The notes under the pieces: model-generated
Told to the model about the DNA's origin: nothing
The model's database searches: none
Seen by the model: only the letters and a program-made list of their open reading frames with translations
Part shown: positions 23,684-33,948 of the stretch, in pieces
Layout: each line of letters begins with the position of its first letter
How positions within the stretch are numbered: the stretch's first letter is position 1
Made by a program: the position numbers and the translations under genes
NCBI GenBank assembly: GCA_028023455.1
Contig: JAQFVV010000284.1
Span: 322,501-386,500, forward strand
Direction: 5' to 3'
DNA from: Epiperipatus broadwayi
Taxonomy: Eukaryota; Onychophora; Udeonychophora; Euonychophora; Peripatidae
Length of the DNA stretch: 64,000 nucleotides

Positions 23684-25555
23684 ATTTAACATTATTATTT
23701 TAATATGTTTACTTTAACATTTAACATTATTTTTACTTTTATTTTAGATTTTTAATTTACATTTTAAATTTTATACTATTATTAGTTCGCACAGACTTGT
23801 TTAAAAATGTTGAGTATAGATCGGTTACATAGATTCCACGGTCAAAAACATTTCAAAATAAACATAAACGATCAAAATACAAAATCATTGATACCATCAA
23901 TTGCAGAGGGAAATTTATAAGTAACCCAATAGCATTCACCGTAAGATGCTTGCATTAACACCAATAACTTCAAAGACATCTGAATAAATACATTTTAGAT
24001 ATTCACTGTAAGGTATCAGTATTTACCGAATGTCTATATATATTTTGATCGAATATGAAAACCAAAAACATAATCAACCGGTCATGAACCCATGCAAGCG
24101 TCTATACCCAACTTAAATTTAATGCATCTTTAGAGTGTCGAGTATGAATAGACTACATAGATTTGCATTTGAAAAGAAAATATTTAATCCTTGTTTAACC
24201 TTAGGCCAAAGGTTCGCAGTCAAACCAAACTTCAATCCATCTGATATATCAATGTGTTCAATGTAATATAAATATGGCAGCACAATTAGGTTAAGAGAAG
24301 AAACTGCTTCTTGTCAGATAGGAATATTACATCTATCAGACAAGAAGAGCAATAAAAAAAAATTCATCGAAAGGAACAGCATTCTACATCTTATAATCCC
24401 TTCCATAGGCAAAACGGAAGTGTGTGGTGTATAATAGCGATTCTGCCCATAGCGAATCTCGTACTACATCTACTAATTACACCAATATATCCAATCCATT
24501 GACCTAATTCAACTACGAAATGAATAACCTAAGATTACCCTCCCCTAATATAACTTTACAAATCTATATAGCCATTCACGCCTGATTTAAGTTTAATATT
24601 TATATAACTAGTTTAATGAAAAACAGAAATCATAATAAAACTTAAAGAACAAATAAATAAATAAATGGAAATGATTTTACAAAAGAAATACATTAAATAA
24701 AATTATAACTAATTAATAAATAATGTTGGTCAGATAGGATTTTATTTCTTAATTATTTTAAATACGGAAAGTTTTTAATTTAATGTTCATTAATTATAAA
24801 GTTCTTACGGTTTTAAACAGTTCCTCTTTATCTGTTGCTTGCTATTTGAATGTGAATTCCCACACCATTCTAAAAAGATTGTTTGAGTTAGCCGTTGTTT
24901 TTTTATTTATTTATCTGGAGGTCTTTTAGTTTAGTTGGTTCTCAATGTAGAAAAACAAATGATGTCATTTCTCTATTTTTTTTTAACAAAACTGAAGGGA
25001 TTGAAGAGTGCGTCTTTTCAATCCCTTCTCCTTCAACTCCACACTAACACATATAGTCACATCATAATAACTAATTAACTCTTTTATTTTCAAACCTTTC
25101 CTTTTATAATAATTTTGTGGATTAACTCAACATTACGTTATGATGGTGAAAACCTTTTCACCGAGGTCCGATTTCCCGATGGATTTCTTTCATTTGCTAA
25201 AAGTTTCTATTGTTTTCCTATCTCACCAATGCTTATACACTTAAATGCTCAAATGCTAGTTTACTAATTAAAACAATCATTTCCATTTTACAAAAGATTA
25301 ATTAACTTGTTTTCAAACTTAAACACATATTTCTATCTCCAAATTTTTTCTGAAAATCCAGTTTTAAACTACTCTTTTTTTTAATAAAGTTTTATTTTAA
25401 TAATTATTTATCTGTGCGATTTTATATATATGCGAGTTTAAGATGATTTTTTAATTTTCAGTTTTTAATTCTTAAAAAAGAAATTTTTATTGGCGAACTT
25501 TTTTTTTTATGTTTACTAATAAAAAATAATGTAACGTATGTATGTGCCCGTTACA
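23386..25555. mobile_element. 2.17-kb TGTAACG...CGTTACA element inserted in (TA)n
   Basis: The element starts TGTAACGATCC at 23386 and ends GTGCCCGTTACA at 25555. The seven terminal bases (TGTAACG/CGTTACA) are perfect inverted repeats. It is flanked by ATAT at 23382-23385 and 25556-25559 inside TA-rich DNA, as for an LTR or LTR element with a 4-bp AT target duplication. The interior holds a 46-bp (TA)n (23635-23681) and hairpins at about 24310-24347 (CTTCTTGTCAGATA arms) and 25008-25037 (GAAGGGATTGA arms), but no ORF. It is best read as a solo long LTR or a non-autonomous retroelement; a DNA element cannot be excluded. Confidence 0.62.
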
Positions 25556-25707
25556 ATATATATATATATATATATGTTTACTAGATGGAGCTTACTACTA
25601 GCTCCTAAACAAGCTTTAATTATAAGTGCCAACAGAGAAAGAATTCAAAATCTCTATTGGAAAATCTTCATCTCCAAACCAATTGTTTTCGAGCTTATGG
25701 CTCATCT

Positions 25708-25750
<43 letters not shown>

Positions 25751-25772
25751 TATATAGATGTTCATTATTAAC

Positions 25773-25822
<50 letters not shown>

Positions 25823-25842
25823 TGTTAATAATGAACATCTAT
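25556..25842. repeat. (TA)n tracts, family F fragment and a TA-centred palindrome
   Basis: TA runs lie at about 25556-25574, 25711-25744 and 25777-25818. Between the first two is a short family F piece (AGCTCCTAAACAAGCTTTAA near 25599, then CCAATTGTTTTCGAGCTTATGGCTCATC). At 25755-25842 a GATGTTCATTATTAACATTT arm and its exact inverse flank the last TA run. Confidence 0.75.
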
Positions 25843-26351
25843 CATCTTAAGAATTTAATAATCTAAAGTTACCTATTCCATCATCTTGATAATAGAGGCT
25901 CATATCAAAGATATTTTTATTTACAAAGTAATAATAAAAATAATTATAAGTTTGTTTTTAGTGAACATGGATCTAACAGCTGAATTAAGATAATGTTTGA
26001 TATAGATAGATTTAGATTGTGGTCCAGTTTCAGTTGTTGCAGATTGGTTTGTCTTCCCTTATTGTACTAAGTTAAAAGTAATTCCTAAGAGAACAGGAAA
26101 CTAGATTCACTCAGAGGGTTAATCATTCATGCTGAATGAGATCTAAATAACAACTGTTAGTTAAAATACATAATGGATAATGCAACTTTGATCTGTCAAA
26201 GTGTTTGAAATTAATACGCTAAAAGTAAAATTCTATCCTGCAGTCCCAGATAATGATAATGAGTGAATTTCAAATGCTAAGCAAGGAGAATAAACCTAGA
26301 TTTTATTAGAGAAAAAAAAGATTTTAGCTAAACTTAACCTTTCTCCACTTC
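25843..26351. other. No gene seen
   Basis: AT-rich DNA between the TA palindrome and the left LTR copy. It may include the lost 5' part of that LTR, but no alignment is evident. Confidence 0.35.
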
Positions 26352-27310
26352 TTTTAGATTCCAAGTTTGCTTTTAATTTTGTTTATGAGAGAGTGTATGG
26401 TGAGATTATATCTTATATGCTTATCCTGCCTTTTGTCTTATTATTAACTATTTCTAAATTCTTTAGCAATTTTTTTTGTAATTTTAATTTGCTCACCTGT
26501 ACTTATTTATTGTTCAATAATTGATTTAAATTACTGTGTTTGTGCTTTTTGCAAACCACAAAATGTTTTGGCTCGTGGTTTATCGTGTTTATTGTTCTGC
26601 TTTTCCATAGTAGGAGATTTTGTTTCTTCTTTTCTAGATTACATAAGATCATAATCATATTTTTCTTTTGTCTTGCATGTAAATTGGCCTCAAATTGCTT
26701 TAAAGGTAGTATATTGAAGGTCTGTCCAACTGGCAATATGACATTCTTGTCTCATGCATTATTCCAAGGCAAGAAATGCTCATTGGTGCCATTTTGTCAG
26801 TTTCCTGCAAGACTATATATTTTTCATATATCTCTAAATCAGGAAGCTAAGATTGTTGTTCTTGTATAAGTTGCCAGCAGGAAAATAATATTATTTCCCT
26901 TTTTATAAATTATAGTGAAAAAGAGCTTTGTTCTGCTAAAGTATTTAATGTCTTATTATTTTCTACTCATATACACTCTCTGATAAAATAACTTACAAAA
27001 ATCTAAGTCAACATGTATATTTTGTTAGCTAGATTTAATTAACCTTTTATTTTTTTGCTTTAAATCTATATGTTATTATATTACTGTTAATAAAATTTTC
27101 AAATTGTTTAAGCATAATTTGGCTGACATTTATCTTAGTACTTTTATTTTTCAATTTTTTAAACAATATTTAAGATTTATTGCTTCTCCCTGAATTAGTC
27201 AGCGCAAACCATCATTCTCATCCACCCTTAATATGGTAAATAAATTTTCCAGATATGCAGTGATCTGGTGGTGCCCTCTGTGATCAGAGGTAGATTGAGT
27301 GGTCATTACA
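26352..27310 (+). mobile_element. LTR family L1, 5' LTR (left end lost)
   Basis: From TTTTAGATTCCAAGTTTGCT to AAATAAATTTTCC near 27250, it aligns throughout with 29622-30522. It then continues for about 60 bp to a CATTACA terminus at 27304-27310. That last part matches the third copy ending at 62279 (GTGGTGCCC..TGTG.TCAG). Direct repetition either side of a 2.3-kb interior with a gag-like frame identifies it as a long terminal repeat. Plus- and minus-strand frames inside are incidental. Confidence 0.78.
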
Positions 27311-29602
27311 TAGGTATATTAATTTTAGTGCAGCCAATGTAGGGCTTCGAGTTTTAAGCCCATTGGAGATTTTGTTTAGACAATTGAGAAAGACCTCAGA
27401 TGTAAGAGGCAAGATTTAGTCGGTGGGGGTCAGTTTTTTGTTAATATGGCATCTATTGTTGGAGCAGTTTGGTAGAAAGGGGTTTGTCTTTTCATATGAA
27501 ATAATTAATAGAACAAGTAAATAGTGTTTTATTTGCTTTTAGATTTTAAAAAAAAGAAGTTAGTATAGTGAATTTCGTCTTGTGTGAAAATGGGAATAGT
27601 TGAAAAAAAGAGTCAGAGACACTTATGATGATGAAGATGATGATGGATGTGATTGATGAAAATGAGTCAAGAAATAAAGGAAGAAATTAGAGAGTTCAAA
27701 GCAGAAATTAAGAAAGAAATTAGGGAGTGCAAAGTAAAAATGATGAGAAATGAGAGAGATGAGGGGTGAAATGAAAGGAAGAGTAGAATCAGGAAGTAGA
27801 AAAGAAGGTTGAGATTGAAAAAGATCCAAAAAATGAGTTGAGTATAGAAATTAAGTTAGAACAGGGTAGTGCTTGGACAGAGAAGGTGGAAATAAAGTTA
27901 GAAATAAGTGGAGAGTGGAGAGAGATAAATAGTGTGGTTTATAAAGAAAACTTGGAGATAGTTATAAGTTAGAGATGGAAACAAAGGTAAAAGAGTTACC
28001 TCAAGAGGCTAAACATGAGATGAGTAAAGTAACTGTTAGTTTAGAACATAAAGTTACAACTAAGAAAAGAGTTACTGAAAAGTTTTTGGAATATGATTTT
28101 AAGGCAGAAATAGAATCCATGTATAGAATCTTATTTAAAATGTTCGAAAAATTACTAGAAGATAAAATTTTTCCATTTACTAGTGTTGATGGTCTAAATA
28201 CTAAAGTGAAACAGTTTAAAGATATGTGGAGTTTTGCTAAGCTTAAAGATTGTCAGATATATGAAGCAGAAAACAAAACAGAATGTGAAAGGGATGAGAA
28301 AAATGTATACACTAGAAAATAGAACAGAACGAAAAAGAGACAAAATCATAAATTCTAGGCAAATAAAATATAAGAGAGGGAAAAGAAATTATTTCAGAAA
28401 GTTAGTAAAAAAAGTAAAAGAGCCCCTGAACAAAAGTTAAGGGTTCACCTTTATTAATTGGATGGATTATTTTTTTTTAAAAAAGGATTTTGTTAATGAC
28501 TTATGAGAATGGATAAATAGAGAAATGTTTAAAATGAATTATTGTTTTTGTTGAGTGCAAGGCAAACGTTGGCCAAATTTCTATGCAGAATTTCAAAATG
28601 TTTATAGTTTTTAAAAAAAATAGCACAGGAAGACTTTTTTTTCATCAGGTGATTGGGCAGTTGAGCCAGATAGTATCCATCTCAAAAGTCACTTCACCAA
28701 AAATAAAACTAACTTTTGGTTTTATTACATTTTTATCACAAAAGCATTTGAACGTTTGTTTATAAGAATATGTGTATTAACACACATAAGCTTGTTTATG
28801 TTTAAAAAAATGTCATTTTATTTGTTTTGTTATAAAATTGATTTCTAAAATAGTTTCTTTTACTGCTTGTTTTTATTTTTTTTATCAAATTAATTAAAGG
28901 CTGGCAAACTTTCAATTGCATTCTTGTTTGTTTATAATTTATCTTAATTAAGCTGAGATTTTTTTAAAAATATTTTTGAATTAATTATAAATAAGATTAA
29001 CCCTGGGGAGAATCTTTAATTAGGTTTAAAACTGTTATAAAGTTGCCATGTTGAAAAAAAACCACTAGTTAAAAATAAAAATAAAATGTTTTTGGAAAGA
29101 TAAGAGCTCTTCTAAATAGATCAGGGAGTGTTGTTGCTGCTGCTTGTTAGTGTTTCTGCAACTTGTAATACACAAATTTTATTGTTGTGCTGTTATAATT
29201 TTTTCAATGCCAAAACTGTACACAAGGAAAAACTGCTTCATAGTATTTTCACCATGATGGGCTAGACCAACTTAAAGATGGATTCTGGAGCCAAATTGTG
29301 CTGCAAAATCATGTCATAAGAACTCAAATTGGAACTGTTCCCCAACATTGCCTTCTACCTTCTAGTAAACATAAAAGCCTAAAGTCTTTACTGGAGTTCC
29401 CCATGGAATGAACTATATATGTCATGCTGGAAGACATCAGCTAATTGTAAATTTATACCTTGAGGTAACATCTTTCATTTATTCTTTCCAGGGCAAAATT
29501 TTAAGTCTCAGCTTAATCTTAAAAGTACCTATTTTATTATGTGTTTATTAAAGTTAAAAATATTTAAAGCATGTATTCTGTTGCTTTTCATTGTATTTTA
29601 TG
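27311..29602 (+). mobile_element. Internal region of LTR element L1
   Basis: About 2.3 kb between the two LTR copies. The first half is purine-rich (gag-like charged coding remnants from about 27590 to 28440). The second half is AT-rich and non-coding, and from roughly 28.9 kb it resembles sequence upstream of the third copy (about 61.25-61.9 kb), so part of it may be LTR. No protease, reverse transcriptase or integrase is recognisable. The element is non-autonomous or deleted for pol. Confidence 0.6.
27975..28322 (+). pseudogene. Gag-like ORF remnant of L1
   Basis: A 115-codon plus-strand frame, strongly basic/acidic (METKVKELPQEAKHEMSK, then EKFLEYDFKAEIESMYRILF, FMFEKLLED-like and VDGLNTKVKQFKDMW). 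The first half is probably coiled. The second half, with an F..VDGL..KVKQF arrangement, recalls a capsid start but no diagnostic motif is present. Upstream (27600-27970) the other frames read similar K/E-rich text such as QEIKEEIREFKAEIKKEIRE, so the original Gag was longer and is now frame-shifted. It lies inside the LTR pair 26352/29622. The Gag assignment is inference from position and composition. Confidence 0.42.
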
Positions 29603-30522
29603 GTGTGTCTTGGAACCTTCGTTTTAAGATTCCAAGTTTGCTTTCAATTTTGTTTATTAGAGAATGTATTGTGAGCATATATCTTATATGCTTATCCTAA
29701 CTTTTGTCTTATTATTAACTATTTCTAAATCCTTTATCAGTTGTTTTTGTAATTTTAATTTGCTCACCTGTACTTATTTTATTATTCAATAATTGATTTA
29801 AATTACTGTGTTTGTGCTATTTGTAAACTGCAAAATCTTTTGGCGGGCAGTTTATCATGTTTATTGTTCTGATTTTCCATAGTAGATTTTGTTTCTTCTT
29901 TTCTAGATTACATATGATCATAATCCTATTTTTCTTTTGGCTTGCATGTAAATCGGCCTTGACCTGCTTTAAAGATAGTATATTGAAGGGTTTTCTTTTT
30001 GGAAATATGACATGTTTGTCTTAATGCATTATTCTGGAGCAAGAAATGCTTGCTGGTGCTGTTTCATTGGTTTCCTGCTAGAATGTATATTTCTCATATA
30101 TCTCTGAACCAGGAAACTAGGACTGCTGCTCTTATATAAGTTGCCATCAGGAAGATAATATTATTTTTTTTTTAAAAATTATAGTGAAAGAGAGCTTCTT
30201 TCTGCTAAAGTATTTAATGTCTTATTATTTTCTACTCATATACACTCTCTGATAAAATGTCTTACAAAAATCTAGGTCTGTTTATATTTTGTTAGCTAGA
30301 TTTATTTAACCTTTTATCTTTTTGCTTTAAATCTATATATTAAACTTTATATTACTGTTAATAAAATTTTGAAATTGTTTAAGCTTAATTTGGCTGACAT
30401 TTGTCTTAATACTTTTATTTCTCAATTGTCTGAACAATATTTAAGATTTCTTGCTTCTCCCTGAATTAGTCCAGGCAAACCATCATCCTCATCCACCTTT
30501 GTTCATGGTAAATAAATTTTCC
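29603..30522 (+). mobile_element. LTR family L1, 3' LTR (right end lost)
   Basis: It opens TGTGTCTTGGAACC. A hairpin follows, with arms like CTTGGAATCTT/AAGATTCCAAG (perfect in the 61.97-kb copy). From 29622 it repeats 26352-27250 almost base for base with scattered changes. It stops at about 30522, losing the final 60 bp and CATTACA end seen in the left copy, where the minus-strand LINE 3' end begins. Confidence 0.75.
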
Positions 30523-30544
30523 ATGTGATGTGATGTATTGTAGC

Positions 30545-32005
30545 TTCTCCTTAAACAAGGTCAAGAATCTCTCAGCAATTATGCCCAGAGAAACATGTTA
30601 GCTACTTTATTTTATATTCCCCAGTCTAAGTTTTCCCATATTCTGCTCTATCCCATTTTCACAACATAATCTGTGTCAAATCTATGGCCCTTATATCTAC
30701 ATTCCACTTATTTTTTCCCAAACCTAACATAATAAATAATAATTCACTCTCTGCATAAACACTTTTTTCATATTTATTCTTCCATAACTTCACTACATGT
30801 GCCCTTCCTGCTTTCAAGCATTTACATTCAATTAACAGATGCCTAATATTTTCTATTCCTTCCTTACATAATTTACAGACTAAATCACCCTTTTTTCCAT
30901 TTACATGTATATTCTCTTGGTGCCAAAGATCCTGTTCGAGCCTTAAACAATAAACTACTTTCCTTACTATTATCATATATTAACTCGCACCTAATATTGT
31001 TTATTTCTATATATATTTAAACTCTTTTTACTCTCCATACTAGTTCTCCATCTCTCTAACTCCCTATTCTTTATTAATGAATGTATTCATTTATCCCATT
31101 TCTTACCACTATAACACTCAACAATTCTCCTAACACAATCATCCCATCTTTTGTACAAATATATCGATATAAAGTCTTTATCCAAATCTTTTGCATACCG
31201 CATTACCTTTCTCACCCATCTTGTTGCCTGCCCTTTACACATAACCCAGTTAAATACTATTTTGGCTATTCTTTTATTATCCATAAACCACAATCTACCA
31301 AAAATTTTCATTTTACATCCTATTTATTCTTGAATTGCCCCCTTTCTGTCCATTTATCTGCATCCAATGCATGTCTTCCTACTTCCCTTTGAACTTTTTC
31401 TAAGTAATTTTGTACCTATTTACTAATACATAATGCATCATTACTATATGTTAACCCTGCTACTGCAACTCCCTTCCATATAATTCTAGCTACATCATAT
31501 TTATTATATGAAAACACTGTTAATTTATTTATTATCCCTTTCTTTTCTTTTCTTCATTTATCAATTTTTTCTCCCATTCTTCCAAATAATTTTTCTGATT
31601 ACTTAAATAATTCCCAAATAACTATATCTATTCACCACACTTAACTTAATATCTCCCAAGAAAAATTCTACATATTCTCTTTCCGCAGTATTAACCATCA
31701 TTATATTTGATTTTTCTTCACTAAATTTAATCCCCTTTTCTTTACCTACCCTTGCACATGTCCTCAGCATAACTTTCATATCTTTTTTGCTTTCTGCATA
31801 TAAAAATATATCATCCACAAAAAAGACCTGACAAAATATATACTCCCTTACTAACTATTCACAGTATCTCTATCCTTCTTCCTAATCTTTTTACTGCTCT
31901 TTCTATTTCACTCAAATACAACACAAATAAAATAAATGACATAGGGCATCCATGCCTTAGTCCTACCTCATTTTTAACTTTAACTGATTCTATATTCCCA
32001 AATTG

Positions 32006-32038
<33 letters not shown>

Positions 32039-32484
32039 GTAATAATAAAAACTCAGATGTCACATGACTTATATATAGCTTGCACTTACAAATATGTAAA
32101 ATTAAGAGCATGATAATTAGCTCTAAACAAGCTTTTTTTATGATAAATGCTACTACAAGAGAAGGCATTCAAATCATTTTTATCTTGGATTGTCCCCATC
32201 CCCAGACCGGTTTCGACCTATGGGTCTCTTCAGTGAGGAGTTGGGACATTAGATTCAAAAAACCAACTCAAGCAAAGCATTTATCTAAAAGTTAATTCTT
32301 AGAGAAAGATCTGAAACTTTTAGACATCTACATGTCTTTAAAGTCAGCTCTCCAACTGAAAAAATCATATAGGCCTGAACTTCATTCAGATACTCCATAT
32401 ATTAGTAGGCTTAGCCATTTAATTTAGCCAAAGCCCCAACAGCAAAATAATAATAGTAATAATAAAAAGTCAGATGTCACATGA

Positions 32485-32520
<36 letters not shown>

Positions 32521-32522
32521 AC

Positions 32523-32559
<37 letters not shown>

Positions 32560-33215
32560 CTTAATAATATCTACTAAAGCTTCATCCATTCCCAAATTTG
32601 CTAAACTTATCCATAATCTATTTCTATTTACTCTATTATATGCTTTCTCTATATCTATAAAACTCATATATAATTGTTTATCTGAATTCCTATTCATATC
32701 CATAAGTTATGTAACTACAAATAAACTATCTCCTATATGCCTATCTAATCTAAAACTTTCTTGCATTTCCCCCACTACATTATTCCCTTCCATCCATTGT
32801 ACAACTCTTCTAGCCACCATATATGAGAAAACTTTATATAAAACTGATTTTACCTCTATCGGTCTATAATTATTTAACTTTCTATAATTGTTACTTTTTT
32901 CTTTAAATAATAATTTTACTCTTGTATTACTCCAACTACTTGGGAAATCTCTATTATGTGCCATCTTATTAAAGCATGATAACTTTACTTTTGCCCTATA
33001 TCCTAAATTCATTACCATCTCTGCTGCCCATCCATCTAAACCTCTTGTCTTTCCACTTTTAAATTTCTTCTCTACCTCATTCAGTTCATTTTCTGAAAAT
33101 CTAATATTCCCCTTACTATATGCTTTCATGTTTTCTATCATTTTATCTTTCACATCTAACATCTTTTCTATATTCATTACATATCTATTTAAGATTCTCT
33201 CTAAATCAAGTCATA
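30545..33215 (-). pseudogene. LINE reverse transcriptase relic, interrupted
   Basis: A minus-strand non-LTR retrotransposon, 5'-truncated near 33215, with no endonuclease. RT blocks in order: GKTRGLDGWAAEMVM and NNYRPIEVKSVLYKVFSYMV (32707-33177), then after an in-frame stop FIDIEKAYNRVNRNRLW (32520-32703). An interruption at about 31990-32556 is followed by GNIESVKVKNEVGLRHGCPM, then FVDDIFLYAESKKD at about 31800-31835 (the catalytic Asp-Asp box) and RYSYLGII. C-terminal pieces at 31087-31311 and 30659-30976 include a zinc-knuckle-like C-x2-C-x8-H-x4-C (VCKLCKEGIENIRHLLIEC). Several stops and frameshifts make it non-functional. The sequence is distinct from the RTE at 10 kb. It looks like the LINE type common in arthropods and molluscs; I cannot name the clade. 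Confidence 0.88.
31990..32556. mobile_element. Repeat (family F copy B) nested inside the LINE
   Basis: The LINE protein stops at DIIKKLY (about 32556) and resumes at GNIESV (about 31995). Between are (CA)n(TA)n, a family F copy and two further (TA)n runs. The F copy is bracketed by two direct copies of a roughly 37-bp segment containing CAGATGTCACATGACTTATA (32039-32075 and 32455-32492). It holds CTCTAAACAAGCTTTTT, GACCGGTTTCGACCTATGGG and TCTCTTCAGTGAGG. This is a younger insertion, or a microsatellite-seeded one, into an older LINE. Confidence 0.8.
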
Positions 33216-33476
33216 TGTCACATGTCCTAATTTAACAAATTTGTATTACAGATGTTATATATAAAGCTTGCAAATAAGCTCTCAACAAGCTTTGCAGAAT
33301 ATCGCCAACTTCAGACGGTTTCTGCTACTGGCTTCCTCAGTGAGGTGCTAGTACTGCTTGATTATTCTACCACCTCTTTGAGAAAGCCAGTAGCAGAAAC
33401 CAGCCAGGGGTCAGAGAATATTTTGCAAAGCTTGTTAGGAGCTTATTTGCAAACTCTATATATAAGATATATATAT
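33209..33476. repeat. Family F copy C, palindromic
   Basis: The arms GCAAATAAGCTCTCAACAAG...GTTTCTGCTACTGGCTTCCT and their inverse (GCCAGTAGCAGAAACC...CTTGTTAGGAGCTTATTTGC) surround a centre with CAGTGAGGTGCTAGTACTGC. The inverted arms are about 85 bp. The left edge AAGTCATATGTCACATG abuts the LINE truncation point at 33215. Confidence 0.82.
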
Positions 33477-33948
33477 TGTAACAGTCAAGTTTGTACATTC
33501 GCGTAACAGAATTCAGAATCCAAGCAAAAGAGACCGAAGCTGACCAGACTAGGACTGTAACCTCCCGAGTCCGACCGCACTTCAACTCGTAAGCCAGGAC
33601 TCCAAGACTCAAGACCCTACGAATGACCACCTTGAACTTACACGTAGTATACCTCTTTCCACACGGCCGACATAGGTCACGGAGAAGCAATGAGACTAAT
33701 AACAAAAAATGGAATTTATTAACTATATATATTTAAAACTAATTAATGCATCAGAAATCACATATATAATATAAAGAATTTTGAATTGGATTGAAATAAA
33801 TAAGATCGAGATCAGAGTAATTTATTAAATTGTATGTTTATTTTTCAGATTAAATTTGACGATTTTATCTATATTATTCTTCATTTTACAATTAAAATCC
33901 GTAGCATCTAACATTTTGGAGAGCGCTTAACCTTCTCTCCTTACAATT
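33477..33948 (+). mobile_element. LTR-like segment (TGTAACAG...CCTTACA)
   Basis: It starts TGTAACAGTCAAG directly after a TATATAT tract. A possible end is CCTTCTCTCCTTACA at 33948. The first 240 bp, which are less AT-rich (GACCGAAGCTGACCAGACTA), match the degenerate copy at 22382. The right end is uncertain because no second LTR is seen. Confidence 0.5.

Noticed and set aside
26540-26869. 109-codon plus-strand frame with hydrophobic start
   Set aside because: It lies within the L1 LTR. The sister copy at 29.8-30.1 kb does not preserve the frame.
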